Position numbers and translations under genes: made by a program
The notes under the pieces: generated by a model
The model's database searches: none
Told to the model about the DNA's origin: nothing
The model's input: the letters and a program-made list of their open reading frames with translations, nothing else
From: Nigrospora sphaerica
Lineage: Eukaryota; Ascomycota; Sordariomycetes; Amphisphaeriales; Apiosporaceae
Direction of reading: 5' to 3'
NCBI GenBank assembly: GCA_018287875.1
Contig: JAGVVL010000001.1
Location: 6,510,001 to 6,574,000, forward strand
Length of the DNA: 64,000 bases
Shown here: in pieces, positions 1-12,600 of the stretch
Layout of the letters: every line of letters begins with the position of its first letter
Position numbering within the stretch: position 1 is the first letter of the stretch

Positions 1-664
1 AATGAAACTGTCCACAAGAGACCAGATGACGATTATGCGGGCGACGGGAGGTCTTGGCGCGTCAAAGAGAGACTTCCAAGTCTCTTGTCCGTTTTTGTTA
101 TGCATGGAAAGAAGGTACCCATGAAGATTCCGTCGCGGGCTGGTGGGCGGCCGCTGGCGCAACCCCACATGGATGCGATTTACAGGTGGTAAAGGGTAAA
201 ACGGACCAACGGGTATCCCTTTGGTACACGTTTGTAGGCGACCAAGATTCGGGCATTTGATTTCTAGGCAGCTATGGCAATGGATGAGAAAAGAGGTGGG
301 TGGTCACAATGTTAGTAAGTGCCGTTCTGTCTGTTTCGTGACCAAGGATGTCGTAGAAAGAGAAACAGCGAGCAGGCTTCTATGTAAATGCGATTGCCGC
401 CACTTGCCAAACTGTACCTACCAGCCTGGCCGAGAAAGTGTATCTTTGTCTGCCAAATAAAATGAATGGTAGGTCTCTGGAAGTAACGGGAAAACATAAT
501 TCAGTCTATAAATTCAGCCAACCTGGATGCCAAGTTCAAACTCCGCCCCCCTTGCAAATGCTTCCAAGACACGCGCCGCGCCACGATGCAGGTTGATTCC
601 ATGCAGGTAAGTCATCTTTTCAGGATGGCCTGCATGGAGATAGCTTGGGTATATTTTTGCTATG
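1..664. other. intergenic, no gene recognised
   Basis: Only short overlapping frames are open here (all under 100 codons) and none resembles a known protein or has GC-rich third positions like the neighbouring genes. The right part should hold the 3' UTR of the dihydrouridine synthase gene that ends at 665 on the minus strand. The left part may be the flank of a gene outside the window. Confidence 0.6.
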
Positions 665-3159
<2,495 letters not shown>

Positions 3160-4304
3160 ATGTCCTACAGCGTCCGCAAGGTGGCTCCGGCCCACACCCT
3201 GGAGCACCGCGTCTACATCGAGAAGGATGGCGTCCCCTGCTCCCCCTTCCACGACGTGCCCCTGTACGCCGACAAGGAGAAGGGCATCCTGAACATGATC
3301 GTCGAGATTCCTCGCTGGACCAACGCCAAGCTCGAGGTCCGTTTTGTTGCCCCCACGGCCTCATGTCCCCCTTTTTGACAGGTTGGGAGCCTTTTCCGCA
3401 GCTGACATGGTGGCGTTTATCGTTCCGTAGATCTCCAAGGACGAGCTCCTCAACCCCATCAAGCAGGACACCAAGAAGGGCAAGCTTCGCTTCGTCCGCA
3501 ACTGCTTCCCCCACAAGGGCTACCTGTGGAACTACGGTGCCTTCCCTCAGGTCAGTGACGCCGCCGCTGCCCCGAGACCCCAATGCTAACCCGTGGGGCC
3601 CAACGCCAGACCTGGGAGGACCCCAACGCCATTCACCCCGAGACCAAGGCCAAGGGTGATGACGACCCTCTCGACGTCTGCGAGATTGGCGAGCTTGTCG
3701 GCTACACTGGCCAGATCAAGCAGGTGAAGGTCCTCGGTGTCATGGCTCTCCTCGACGAGGAGGAGACCGACTGGAAGGTCATCGTCGTTGATGTCAACGA
3801 CCCCCTGGCCCCCAAGCTCAACGACGTCGAGGATGTCGAGCGCCACCTGCCCGGCCTCCTCCGTGCCACCAACGAGTGGTTCCGTATCTACAAGATCCCC
3901 GACGGCAAGCCCGAGAACCAGTTCGCCTTCACTGGCGAGTGCAAGAACAAGGCGTTAGTCCACTCCGTCCTGGGTTTCTGATCTGCTACCCAACGTGCAA
4001 ATGCTAACGTGGCCACTTCCAGTTACGCCATGGACGTCATCCGCGAGTGCGCTGAGGCGTGGGAGCGCCTTATGACCGGCCAGACTGCTGCCGGTGGTAT
4101 TTCCACGTAAGTCGGCGCCTCTCCACTACACAATGGACAAGCATTAACCATGATTGCTTTAGTACCAACCTGACGGTTGCCAACTCGACCAGCCGCGTCA
4201 CCCCGGACCAGCTGCCTCCTCTGCCCGCCCACCAGGAGCTTGCCCCGGAGAAGATTGACGCGTCCATCGACAAGTGGTTCTTTATTAGCGGTGCCGCTGC
4301 GTAA
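3160..4304 (+). CDS. ipp1: inorganic pyrophosphatase (family I)
   Basis: Hydrolyses PPi to two phosphates, pulling biosynthetic reactions forward; normally a soluble cytosolic homodimer. Exons 3160-3336, 3431-3550, 3610-3953, 4023-4106 and 4163-4304; phases are consistent and give 288 residues, almost the yeast Ipp1 length (287). The acidic metal-binding signature [11 protein letters not shown] (D116, D118, D121) is intact and the C-terminus IDKWFFISG matches the family. Start chosen at the Met of [10 protein letters not shown], which aligns with cytosolic enzymes. The frame stays open upstream with further in-frame ATGs at 2959 and about 2695. The 67 residues added from 2959 are rich in Ser and Arg and nearly free of acids (for example [17 protein letters not shown]), like a mitochondrial presequence, so a second longer isoform is possible. 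Confidence 0.95.
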
Positions 4305-4876
4305 ATTACGCAAAAAGGACACAGACAAAACGGAGAAGCCTGTCGCGGTGGATACGAAGCAACTTGTATGAGAAGTACTAGCTAGAGGCAGCTCAGTAGA
4401 CGTTCTCTAGTTCGTCGTGTGCTGTTCTCCCTAAGCAAGAGAAAACATAACTTGTCACAATTAGGTCACATGCGGTGACAACATTAAGATGTTTCCCGGT
4501 GATGTCGGCCAATGTTGGCACGTGCTTGCTGTCCAGGAGTTCCGGTGCTCGGTTGTGCCGCGTCTCCTGCGTGAATTCGGCGAGGCTGCGCCTTGGGTGC
4601 TGAGATGCAGAACAGCGGACTTGTCCTACCCAGAAGAGGGAAAGGGGGCACCCAAATGCCCCCGACACAGTCTTGCGGATAGTATACAATACGCCCTGGC
4701 TTGGAAAAACGGGGCTCTTTGCAGGCGGATGAGTCCGTCTGTCTCCGAATCGACCAATTTCTGGCAGTACCAGTAGTCATGAAGCACTGGCAAAGCTGGC
4801 AAAGCGAGGACGAAGGGCTTTCTTGTAATGGGACGAACCGCTGCATGGCACGGGGAAGAAAAAGGCTTTCCCTTCA
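4305..4876. other. intergenic between two convergent genes
   Basis: Convergent 3' flanks of the pyrophosphatase (+) and mL53 (-) genes. Short open frames here show no family resemblance. I see no RNA gene or repeat. Confidence 0.6.
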
Positions 4877-5262
4877 TTAACCGTCCGTCAGGGCCGCCTG
4901 CTTCTGGAGCACGCGCGAGTGTCTGTCCACCTCCTCCACGATTCCCTTGATGCCCAGCTTGGCGCCGTCGAGGTTCATCTCCATTCCATCCTCTGGTGCA
5001 GCTCGGTTAGCACAGGGTGCGTCGGGTTCGGGCCCGGCCAGGGCGAGAGCGGCGGTGGCCGGCGAGCGGGAGGGGGCATACTGAATTTGACCTGGAGGGT
5101 TGCGGGCTCGGTCGAGGTCCGCGGTAGGATCTTGGTGTTAACCTTCATGCCATTGACGCGGGCGTCGGGCGGGAGTGCCGTCAGGAAGAGCCTGGTGGCG
5201 CGGGCCGCGGTCGAGAATGGGTTGAACTTGGTGTTCACCTCGGTGATGAACCGGGTGATCAT
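4877..5262 (-). CDS. mrpl44: mitochondrial large ribosomal subunit protein mL53 (MRPL44)
   Basis: Small structural protein of the mitochondrial large ribosomal subunit. Exon 1 5262-5082, intron 5081-4993 (GTATGC...CACCAG, phase 1), exon 2 4992-4877; 98 residues, typical for fungal mL53. The N-terminus MITRFITEVNTKFNPFS and the later segments LLPRTS-like ILPRTSTEPATLQVKF and KLGIKGIVEEVDRHSR are characteristic of the family. The start is the Met aligning with homologues, although the frame is open further upstream. The basic N-terminus probably serves as targeting signal without a long cleaved presequence. It is divergent from the Sec20 gene. The call rests on sequence recognised from memory; the C-terminal splice is supported by both splice sites and family alignment. 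Confidence 0.88.
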
Positions 5263-5879
5263 GGTGGGCGGGGCGGGGGCTCGACGGCGAGGGGAGGCGG
5301 AACGGGAGAGAGAGGAGGGCTCTTCTCGAATCGACGTGGGTGTTTTCGGCGGCCAAGCTCGTCGGAGCTGCTCGATCTCGAGCCTTCCGATTCCCTTTCG
5401 TACACCAAAAAATGGCTTTCCGCCCGTCAGTCGCGCGCGCGGCACCTGGAGGTACGTACCTAAGTATCCCTGCCGCATTTGGAGGGGTCTCGGCTTGGAT
5501 TGGTGAGCGCCCCAGAGAGTGGATTCACTCCTTTGGGCATGGATAACGAGCCGGTACACAATACATAGCATGTGGTGTATGTGGCGGTGCGCAGCTCCTG
5601 CCTTCTGCAACACCACCGGCTACATTGGTGACAGCGACAGCAAGCAAGCCACAACAGTACCTTAAATTCAACGTCACCACCTACGAGTCGCTACTCCCTG
5701 TTCAGCCCCCAACTTCCCGCAGTCGGCGCTGCGCACCTGGCGCTGCAGGACACGTCTTGGTGCGTACCACACAGCTAGAGCCAGTTTGCGACGCAGGCCT
5801 CGTACATATCGAGCTCCTGAGATAGCCCGTCAGAAGTGACCTTTTGTTCCTCGGCTCTTGAGCGCCATTATCCGGCAAA
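5263..5879. promoter_or_regulatory. divergent promoter region mL53/Sec20
   Basis: A 617-bp spacer between two divergently transcribed genes, so it should contain both promoters. No TATA box in a convincing position and no recognised operator. The frame upstream of mL53 remains open but has no family similarity. Confidence 0.45.
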
Positions 5880-7243
5880 ATGACCACCGACGCGCGTGAG
5901 CAGCGGCTTGCCGAGCTGCAAGACCGGCTTACCACGCTTCAGGATGCCATGGCCCAGCTCCAGGATCTCATCGCGCGGCTCGCCAACTTTGACTTTCAGC
6001 CCGGTGCCGTTCCCCTGGGCGCCGGCGACGACGACAACGTCAGCGCCGAGCTCGGTGCCGAGATCATCCAGGTCCTGCGCGAACAGAACGAGGACCTGGA
6101 GCTGCTGGAGGAGGAGATCGCTTCCCATCGCCCGCCCCACCATCATGACAAGGAGCGCCTGCGGGATGGGGTCGAGCGCCTCAAGGGGGAGCTACAGAGG
6201 TAAGTGCCCGGCGCTGCCAGAAGGCGCACGCAACTTGTCCGAGAGGGCCTTCGGCTGACCCCTTTTCCCTCTCTCCCCTTGGCAGCTGCCGGGTGGCTTT
6301 CCGTAAGGCGCAGATGGCCGCCAAACGCAACCGCGAGGCCGCGCAGCGGCGGGAGCGGCAGCTTCTCCTGGCCTCCCTGGCGGCGCCCAAGTCCCCGCCC
6401 GACGCGTCCTCCCCCGTGGTGGCGGACCAGCCAGCGGTGCGGCGGAGGAAACCGTTGCGGTCGGAGATGACCAAGGAGGAGCAGATGGTGGCCGCTTCCG
6501 GCGACGTCACCCTGTCCCTCAAGAGGACGCACGACTTGATGGTCGCCGAGCTGTCCCGGAGCGACTTTGCCCACACCACGCTGAAAGAATCGACGGCGGC
6601 CCTGGCCCAGCTGTCCGAGTCCTACTCGAGCCTGGACTCCATCCTCGCCAGCTCGCGCGACCTGCTGGGCACCCTGCTCAAAAGCCAGAAGAGCGACACA
6701 TGGTACCTCGAGACGTCCTTCTACCTCCTGGCCGGGACCATCAGCTGGCTCGTGTTCCGCCGCTTCCTGTACGGGCCCATGTGGTGGCTGCTCTGGCTCC
6801 CCCTGAAGATGGTGTTCCGTGTGGGCGTCAGCGTGTCGGGCACCGTGAGTCGTTCCGACGCCCAGGCCCACAGCCCGGGCGGGCCGTCTGGCGTGGCGCC
6901 CGGGCAGCCTTCGGCCGTCATGAACAACGAAGGGGTGCCAACGATACGGGTGAGCGAGGAGAAGGCGCCCGAGCCCCGAGGGGAGGCCGCAACCGGCATG
7001 ATAGAAGAGGTTGGGCGCATCATCGACGAATCGCAGCAGGGCATGTCCGTGGAGGAGCAGGAAGAGATAGCCCGGCTGGTGGATGAAGCCAAGCACGGCC
7101 GATCAGCCGAAGAGGCATTGCCAGAGGATCACGAGATGCCCCCCGAGCCGCTGATGGAGCAGGTACTCGAGGCTGACCAAGCCGAGCCCGCGGTGGTGGA
7201 TGGGCAGGAGATGTGGGGTGAAAGAGCTAGAGATGAGCTGTAG
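5880..7243 (+). CDS. sec20: Sec20-type SNARE of Golgi-to-ER retrograde transport
   Basis: Q-SNARE that works with Ufe1, Use1 and the Dsl1 tether in fusion of COPI vesicles with the ER. Exons 5880-6199 and 6286-7243 (intron GTAAGT...GGCAG, phase 2); 425 residues. Residues 1-107 are coiled-coil with many Leu and Gln. From about 110 there is a basic stretch (AFRKAQMAAKRNREAAQ). Residues about 170-245 form the Sec20/SNARE helix (LKRTHDLMVAELSRS, LKESTAALAQLSESY), followed by one or two membrane segments about 251-287. After it comes a long luminal, acidic tail that ends in Arg-Asp-Glu-Leu, an HDEL/KDEL-like retrieval signal, as in yeast Sec20, which ends in HDEL. The tail supports both the identity and the completeness of the gene. 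Confidence 0.88.
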
Positions 7244-7634
7244 CAGGGTGAGCATAATAACACACCACAGCCAGCCCAACGGACCGGTGTTCTTTCGAGG
7301 GTTTTAGGCAAGCGAGCCCTGTGAAGACACGTTATATTCGGGCACGCTTACTTGAGACACCTGCCGTCCTTACACTCAGATCTGGTAAGTACCCAGACAG
7401 TGGCATGTTGCTATGTCGTGAGGCCGCGCCGTGCAGGCAGCGGGTGGGACGTTCAGTTCTTGGAAGCTACTTTGTATTCACTTTAAATGTATTGTCTAAT
7501 CCGACCCAGGCCGTCCCGCCCAAACGGACTTCCGGGATTGCGGCCATGTCCTCCTCCTCCTTTCCCCCCTTTTCCTCAATGTGTTGTATTGCTCGTCAAG
7601 CTTATGCGACGATGGTCGTTTGGGGGGCTCGTGT
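7244..7634. other. intergenic between convergent genes
   Basis: About 390 bp holding the 3' flanks of sec20 (+) and of the HMG-box gene (-). No gene or RNA recognised. Confidence 0.6.
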
Positions 7635-9617
7635 TCACTCTCCGGTCTCGCGCTTCACCGACGTTCCCTCCCCGCCGGCCTCGGCCCCGGGCGCGGCGGC
7701 GGCGCCGTCGTCCAGCAGCCGGTCCAGCTTGTCGTCCGGGACGGCCTGTGGCTGCACCGGCGCCGTGTCCCAAAGGGTGGCCTGCAGCGCGGGGTCGAGC
7801 GTGCGGAGGAGCGCGGCGTCCAGCAGGCCCTCGGCGAGGCCCGACGGCGGCGCGGGGTCGAAGGGGGTGCCCGCGTCGACAAAGCGAGGCGTCCCGGCGT
7901 CGCCGGCGTAGAGCCCGGGGGTCTCGGGCCCGTAGCCGGCGACGAAGTGGTCGTGGAAGATGGGCAGGCCGCCGCCGCCGCCGCCGCCAAAGCCGTCGAC
8001 GTCGCCCTCGTGGCCGTACAGCGACGGCTCCAGGTACAGAGCGGGCTCGTGCGACGCGGGGGGCGGGGCCGGCTGGTGCGGGTGCTGGTGGTGCTGGTGG
8101 TGGACCGGCACGGCGGCCGGGCCGTGGGGCGGCGGGCACGCGAAGGCCTCGGGGGGCGCGGGCGTGCCGTGGGCCGAGTATGAGGGGTAGGGGATGTGCG
8201 CGTGGGGGCCCAGGGCGGGCGTCGGCGAGGGGCGCGTCATGTAGAGGTTCTCGAGGGTGGCCGGGTCGAGGTAGGCCGGCGGCATCGGGTGGAGGGCCCG
8301 GTGGTGGTGGAGCTGCTGCATCGGCGCCGGTTCGTAGCGGGCCACCTCCTGCCGGTAGTACTCGCCGGGACCAGGATCGCCCCCGTACCCCATGGGCAGC
8401 GGCTTGCCGGCGTTCTGGTAGCTGTACTGCGCCACGGCGCGGCCCGGCGGCGGCAGAGGCTGCGCCGCTCGGAACGGCGAGTACACCGACGCCGCCGGCC
8501 CGCACGTGGGCTGGAATTCGGCGTCTCCCGGGTCGCCGCTCATGGCGCTCATGGCTCGCGTGGGCATGCCGGCCGGCCCGGCGCCCAGCCCCCCGAACAT
8601 GTCGGGCATCATCTCGAACTCGTCCTCGCCGCTCCCGGGCCCGGTCCCCTTCTTGTCCTTCTTGGGCTTGGCCGGCGCAAACTTGTAATTGGGGAAGGCG
8701 GCGGCGTGGTTGTCGCGCTCGATGCGCGCCCACTCGTTGTACTGGGCGACAATGTGCTCGGGCTCGGTCGCCCAGCCGTCGCCGCAGACGGCGCTCACGA
8801 CCTGGTGGTTCTCGTGCGACCAGAGATGCTTGACCCGCAGCTGGTGCCCCTTTCGGTAAAGCATGAAGGCGTTCATGGGCCGCTTGATCCGTTTCTGCGC
8901 CGTGTTCTCCCGCTCCTCTTGGCGCACCGCACTGGACCGCGTCACCCACGCCTCGATGTCGGCATCCTGGACCGCCGTCACCTCGTTGCACATCTCCGAG
9001 AGCGGCCGGGCAAATTTGTAAGTCCGCTCCGCGTCGTCCGGCTTCTTCTTCCGGCTCCGTGGCTTGGTCTTGGCCCTGGGCTTGCTGACACCCGCCGACT
9101 GCGAGCCGCGCAAGGGGTTCGTATCCGTGTGCCGCAACAAATAGCGTTTGCTGGGCACTACCAGCGGAGAGTGCGAGTACGACTGCGGCGTCGACTGGAA
9201 GAGACGCACCACGTTAGCCTGTAGGTACACTGGGCGCAGGGCAAAGCCGAAGTCGCCCCCGATACGAGGATCATCACGACGGGTGCTACTCACCGGCCCA
9301 ATGCTGGATGACACATCCTGTGGTAGCTCGGGATAGACTGAGTTGTAGTATGCGGGCGTGTCTGAATACTCCTCTGCCGGCGTGTAGCTACCGTATGGGT
9401 GAGACAGTTCGTGGTGCTGCTGAAGCTCAAAAGGGCTCTGACTCTGCACCTGGTGCTGGTAAGGGATGGGTTGATTGTAGCTGAGGAGGTGCTGGAAGCC
9501 GTTGGAAAAGTCCGTTGCGGTGACGTCTGGTCGTGGTTGCGAGGCCGCCGGTGAAGGGGGGTCCGTATTCGACATGTTTTCTTCAGGTGGATAGGAATCT
9601 TTGGCTCTGCCTGACAC
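7635..9617 (-). CDS. fmf-1: HMG-box transcription factor, FMF-1/Ste11-like
   Basis: Sequence-specific HMG-box factor of the group that includes Schizosaccharomyces Ste11, Neurospora FMF-1 and Podospora HMG5, which act upstream of mating-type and pheromone genes. Exon 1 9617-9294, intron 9293-9195 (GTGAGT, GCTAAC branch, CTCTTCCAG; 99 nt and open in frame), exon 2 9194-7635; 627 residues. The HMG box (about residues 212-280) contains KRPMNAFMLYRK, NHQVVSAVCGDGW and YKFAPAK, the Ste11-like version with a split tryptophan spacing. Just before it is a basic cluster KPRSRKKK, a likely nuclear signal. The rest is low-complexity: Gln/His/Pro/Tyr-rich N-terminus and a Pro/Ala/Gly/His-rich C-terminus with a Gly run and HHQHHQHPH-like stretch. 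A second start is available 14 codons in (MSNTDPP). The orthology is inferred from the box alone. Confidence 0.78.
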   Translation of the reverse strand: MSGRAKDSYPPEENMSNTDPPSPAASQPRPDVTATDFSNGFQHLLSYNQPIPYQHQVQSQSPFELQQHHELSHPYGSYTPAEEYSDTPAYYNSVYPELPQDVSSSIGPVSSTRRDDPRIGGDFGFALRPVYLQANVVRLFQSTPQSYSHSPLVVPSKRYLLRHTDTNPLRGSQSAGVSKPRAKTKPRSRKKKPDDAERTYKFARPLSEMCNEVTAVQDADIEAWVTRSSAVRQEERENTAQKRIKRPMNAFMLYRKGHQLRVKHLWSHENHQVVSAVCGDGWATEPEHIVAQYNEWARIERDNHAAAFPNYKFAPAKPKKDKKGTGPGSGEDEFEMMPDMFGGLGAGPAGMPTRAMSAMSGDPGDAEFQPTCGPAASVYSPFRAAQPLPPPGRAVAQYSYQNAGKPLPMGYGGDPGPGEYYRQEVARYEPAPMQQLHHHRALHPMPPAYLDPATLENLYMTRPSPTPALGPHAHIPYPSYSAHGTPAPPEAFACPPPHGPAAVPVHHQHHQHPHQPAPPPASHEPALYLEPSLYGHEGDVDGFGGGGGGGLPIFHDHFVAGYGPETPGLYAGDAGTPRFVDAGTPFDPAPPSGLAEGLLDAALLRTLDPALQATLWDTAPVQPQAVPDDKLDRLLDDGAAAAPGAEAGGEGTSVKRETGE

Positions 9618-12600
9618 TCGAGCGAAGCTGGTAAGAGATACCGGATTAGGTAGCTAGGGAGAAGGAGACCGATCAAGTGAGAGCCAGTCGATTCCAGCAA
9701 GGCGAAGCAGGGAAACAACGAGGCAGCAGAGACGAAGGCGAAGAGGAAAAAGAAGTTTCAGTACCAGCAGTCGCAAGTGAGCAAGCAACTCTCTGTCTCT
9801 CTCTCCCCCCCCCCTGCAGTGCTGTTCGCGCAAGTCAGAAACCTATGCCGGAGGATGGTGCAACCGGGATGAAGGGACGGTTCAGTACTGTCCCAGCGAA
9901 AGCCAAAAAGTTTGAAAGGAGTGGGTGGCCACAGGTGGGTAGGCTTCCTCGTGGATGAAGCTGAGTTTCTGAATCTGCGTCTCTCAGATACCGATTCTGA
10001 CGTCTTCACTCGCCCAGTCTGAGACTTGAATCCGAGCCTGGTGGACAAGACCTCGGCCCCCACGATAAATGATGTGTATGTCTGTACCACAAAAGAATGT
10101 ATTGGGCCAAATTCAGCCAGCCCGGGGACTGGGTAGGGAGCTTCTGGAAAAGTCAGGAATCTGACAAGAGAACACTGATGAGGTTAGCGACCAGGTCATA
10201 TCCCAACTGCAGAATGGCGCTCAAGGCGGAGGAGAGGATGGGCGGGCCTGAATGTAAGGCAGCGGTAGCTGAGCAACAACAACACGCCAGCAGCTGTCCG
10301 ACGGTCAGATCCGGGGGCTGTCAGTGACGAGAGCTGCAAGCCCCCCTGCACTCTACGTGTAGGTTTCCCCGTAGGGGTTTGTGTATGTGTGAGCGTGCGT
10401 ATGCGTAGGTACGTGTGCGTATCAACCAGAGGCCCTCTTGTGTAAGCTACGGCGCCTGTGCTATGCGGGCATGCGCACAGAAAGCACAAGGCGGTGGGCA
10501 GCGAAGAGACCTGTCAGAAACACCAGCGGTGGGTTTGTATCGTGCTAGTTCAGGGCCCCTACAGCAAGGCGAAGAGACCACTCTCGGCCTTGCCGACGGC
10601 CACTGATGGATTGTCCACCGGGTGTGGAGTATGGTTGGGTGTAGGAGATGCGGGTTCGGGTACATGCAAAATACAGACAACAGAAAGAGAATGCTCCGTG
10701 CTTACCTAGCCGGCGCAGGATGCAGATGCAGTACGGTACAGTACAGCAGCTCTTTGCCCAGCAAAGCAGAAGCAGGTATCCCGGGTATCCACCTGTGTCG
10801 CGAGACTTCGGAGGCGGCTGATTAGAAAGCGTACACAGGCTCGGAATAGTTGTGTACGCAAGCGAGGAACGGTAGACAGGCCGAAAATGGTGTATACCGG
10901 AAGAGCTGATGGCTGAGTCTCCGGGGATATGCAAACTGCTGCTGGCCACGGCCAAACACCTTACCTCGGGTGGAGGATGGGGATACAGCCTGCTTGCGCC
11001 TACGTCCGCGTGTTCTGCGGAAGCTGTTTTCTTTCGCCTCTGTGGCCTGCTCGGCTTGTTTCTGTTGCTACTTGCTTCTCGCCTTCCTGCGGCTCGTGGG
11101 CAGGGCCGGTCGGGCGGACAGTCAGGCGCGCAGAATGCGGCTGGTAACACTTTCGGGTGCTTGTTGGCTGTGAGTTTTGGTACCTTCTGGTGCTTGGGGG
11201 CCTGATGTGGGCAAGCAACTGTGGTGTTGCTCCTCAAAGGCCGATGCCGAGGAGAAAGACCTGGTAATTTTTATGTTGGTTCGCTCTGACGACGGCTATG
11301 TGCCGAGAACAAACTCTTTCGAGTCGATGGACGGGCGTTCAAGGCGAGCAGGGGTAAATGAGGGTTGAATTTCAGGGTCGCTTTTGTCCTTCTTGTTCTC
11401 ATCGTCTTTGGCTACCTCGTACATGAAATGACTTCTTTGAAGGAGGACCAACGACCAACAGCCATGAGGGAAAGAGGGCCAAGGAAAGACAGAGGTGGGA
11501 GCCGAAGGAAAAGCAGAGCACATCGGCCTTCCCATGGGACTCCAAGACTTTGTATGGTTCTTTGCGACCTGAGGGCGTGGCTTTGAAGCCAAAGGTCCAA
11601 AGGAAACCCATTACCGCATTCGGCAAGTCCAAAGAGAGACGGGGGTAGGTAAGAGTCGTGTATGTGAGTGTATACGGCCAGGCCCGGCTGGATAAGAGCG
11701 AACGCAGCAGTTACCCGTGCTCAGAGAACAGAGGCCCAGGTTAGCCGTCTCGCCGGCTTCTAGAGACCCCGAGCTGGATCAATCCAAGTCAAGCTTCACA
11801 TCGCCGTGTTCGGTACCGGCTTGTTTCTATTTCCGAAGCTGGGGTCAGTCGGCACATTCCGGCCACGGCCTCCTGGTCGAGTATAGTGGGCAGTCTCCCG
11901 AATATACCGTCCGTACCCGCTGGTCTCAAAGCGGTAAAAACTTATGGCAAAGGTATGTATGCTGGTGCGTACGTATGTACACAAGTAGCAGCACGTAGGC
12001 ACAGACAGTCTCGCGGAAGCACAGCGAGCAGATATGCCATAGATCCATCCCCATGGCATACCCATCCCATGTCTGCGCCGGCTCAAGCCAGGCACAGGGG
12101 GGGATATGGAGCAGGATACACACGGGACTGGACCTTGACCCCGCCCCCAATCGTCGTCTGTTTGTACGGCGCACCGTCTGCGTGCGGGTGTTAGGTTGCC
12201 AGGGACGCCGTGGAGAGAGGGCGGCGACTGGAATGCGATTTCTGGCGTTCCTTTGCCCGAAAACGGAAGTTGCGATAGGTCTGTGGCTGCCGCGTTCCAC
12301 CCAGGGTCTGTCGCTGAAGAAGTGATTCATTCCATTCCCTGGCATGGGATTGGCCCGCACGCGTTGGAGCTCAACCCTTATGTAGCTGCATGCATGCAAC
12401 GCATGTACCTAGTTTGCGGAAAGAGGCTACGCAGGTACATGCCGACTACGAAATATACCTCCTACCCCTACATAACCTATCTGGCTTGGTTGTGCTACTG
12501 GCAATAACGGAAACGGGACCAGTTGATGGTCAAGGCGCCTACATACCACTTCATGCACCCATGATATATACGCGAAGCACCACGCATGTATACGAGTCAC

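Noticed and set aside
7576..8991. Long frames (Arg/Ala/Gly-rich, up to 471 codons) overlapping the HMG-box gene
   Set aside because: Composition is that of shifted-frame translation of GC-rich low-complexity coding DNA; the HMG-box frame explains the sequence.
10545..11237. 230-codon minus-strand frame
   Set aside because: No recognisable motif, mixed codon use, and lies where a leader or promoter of the HMG-box gene is expected.
11365..11586. Short frame beginning with a hydrophobic signal-like stretch
   Set aside because: The frame starts with TTG, not ATG, and no upstream in-frame ATG or splice site makes a gene.
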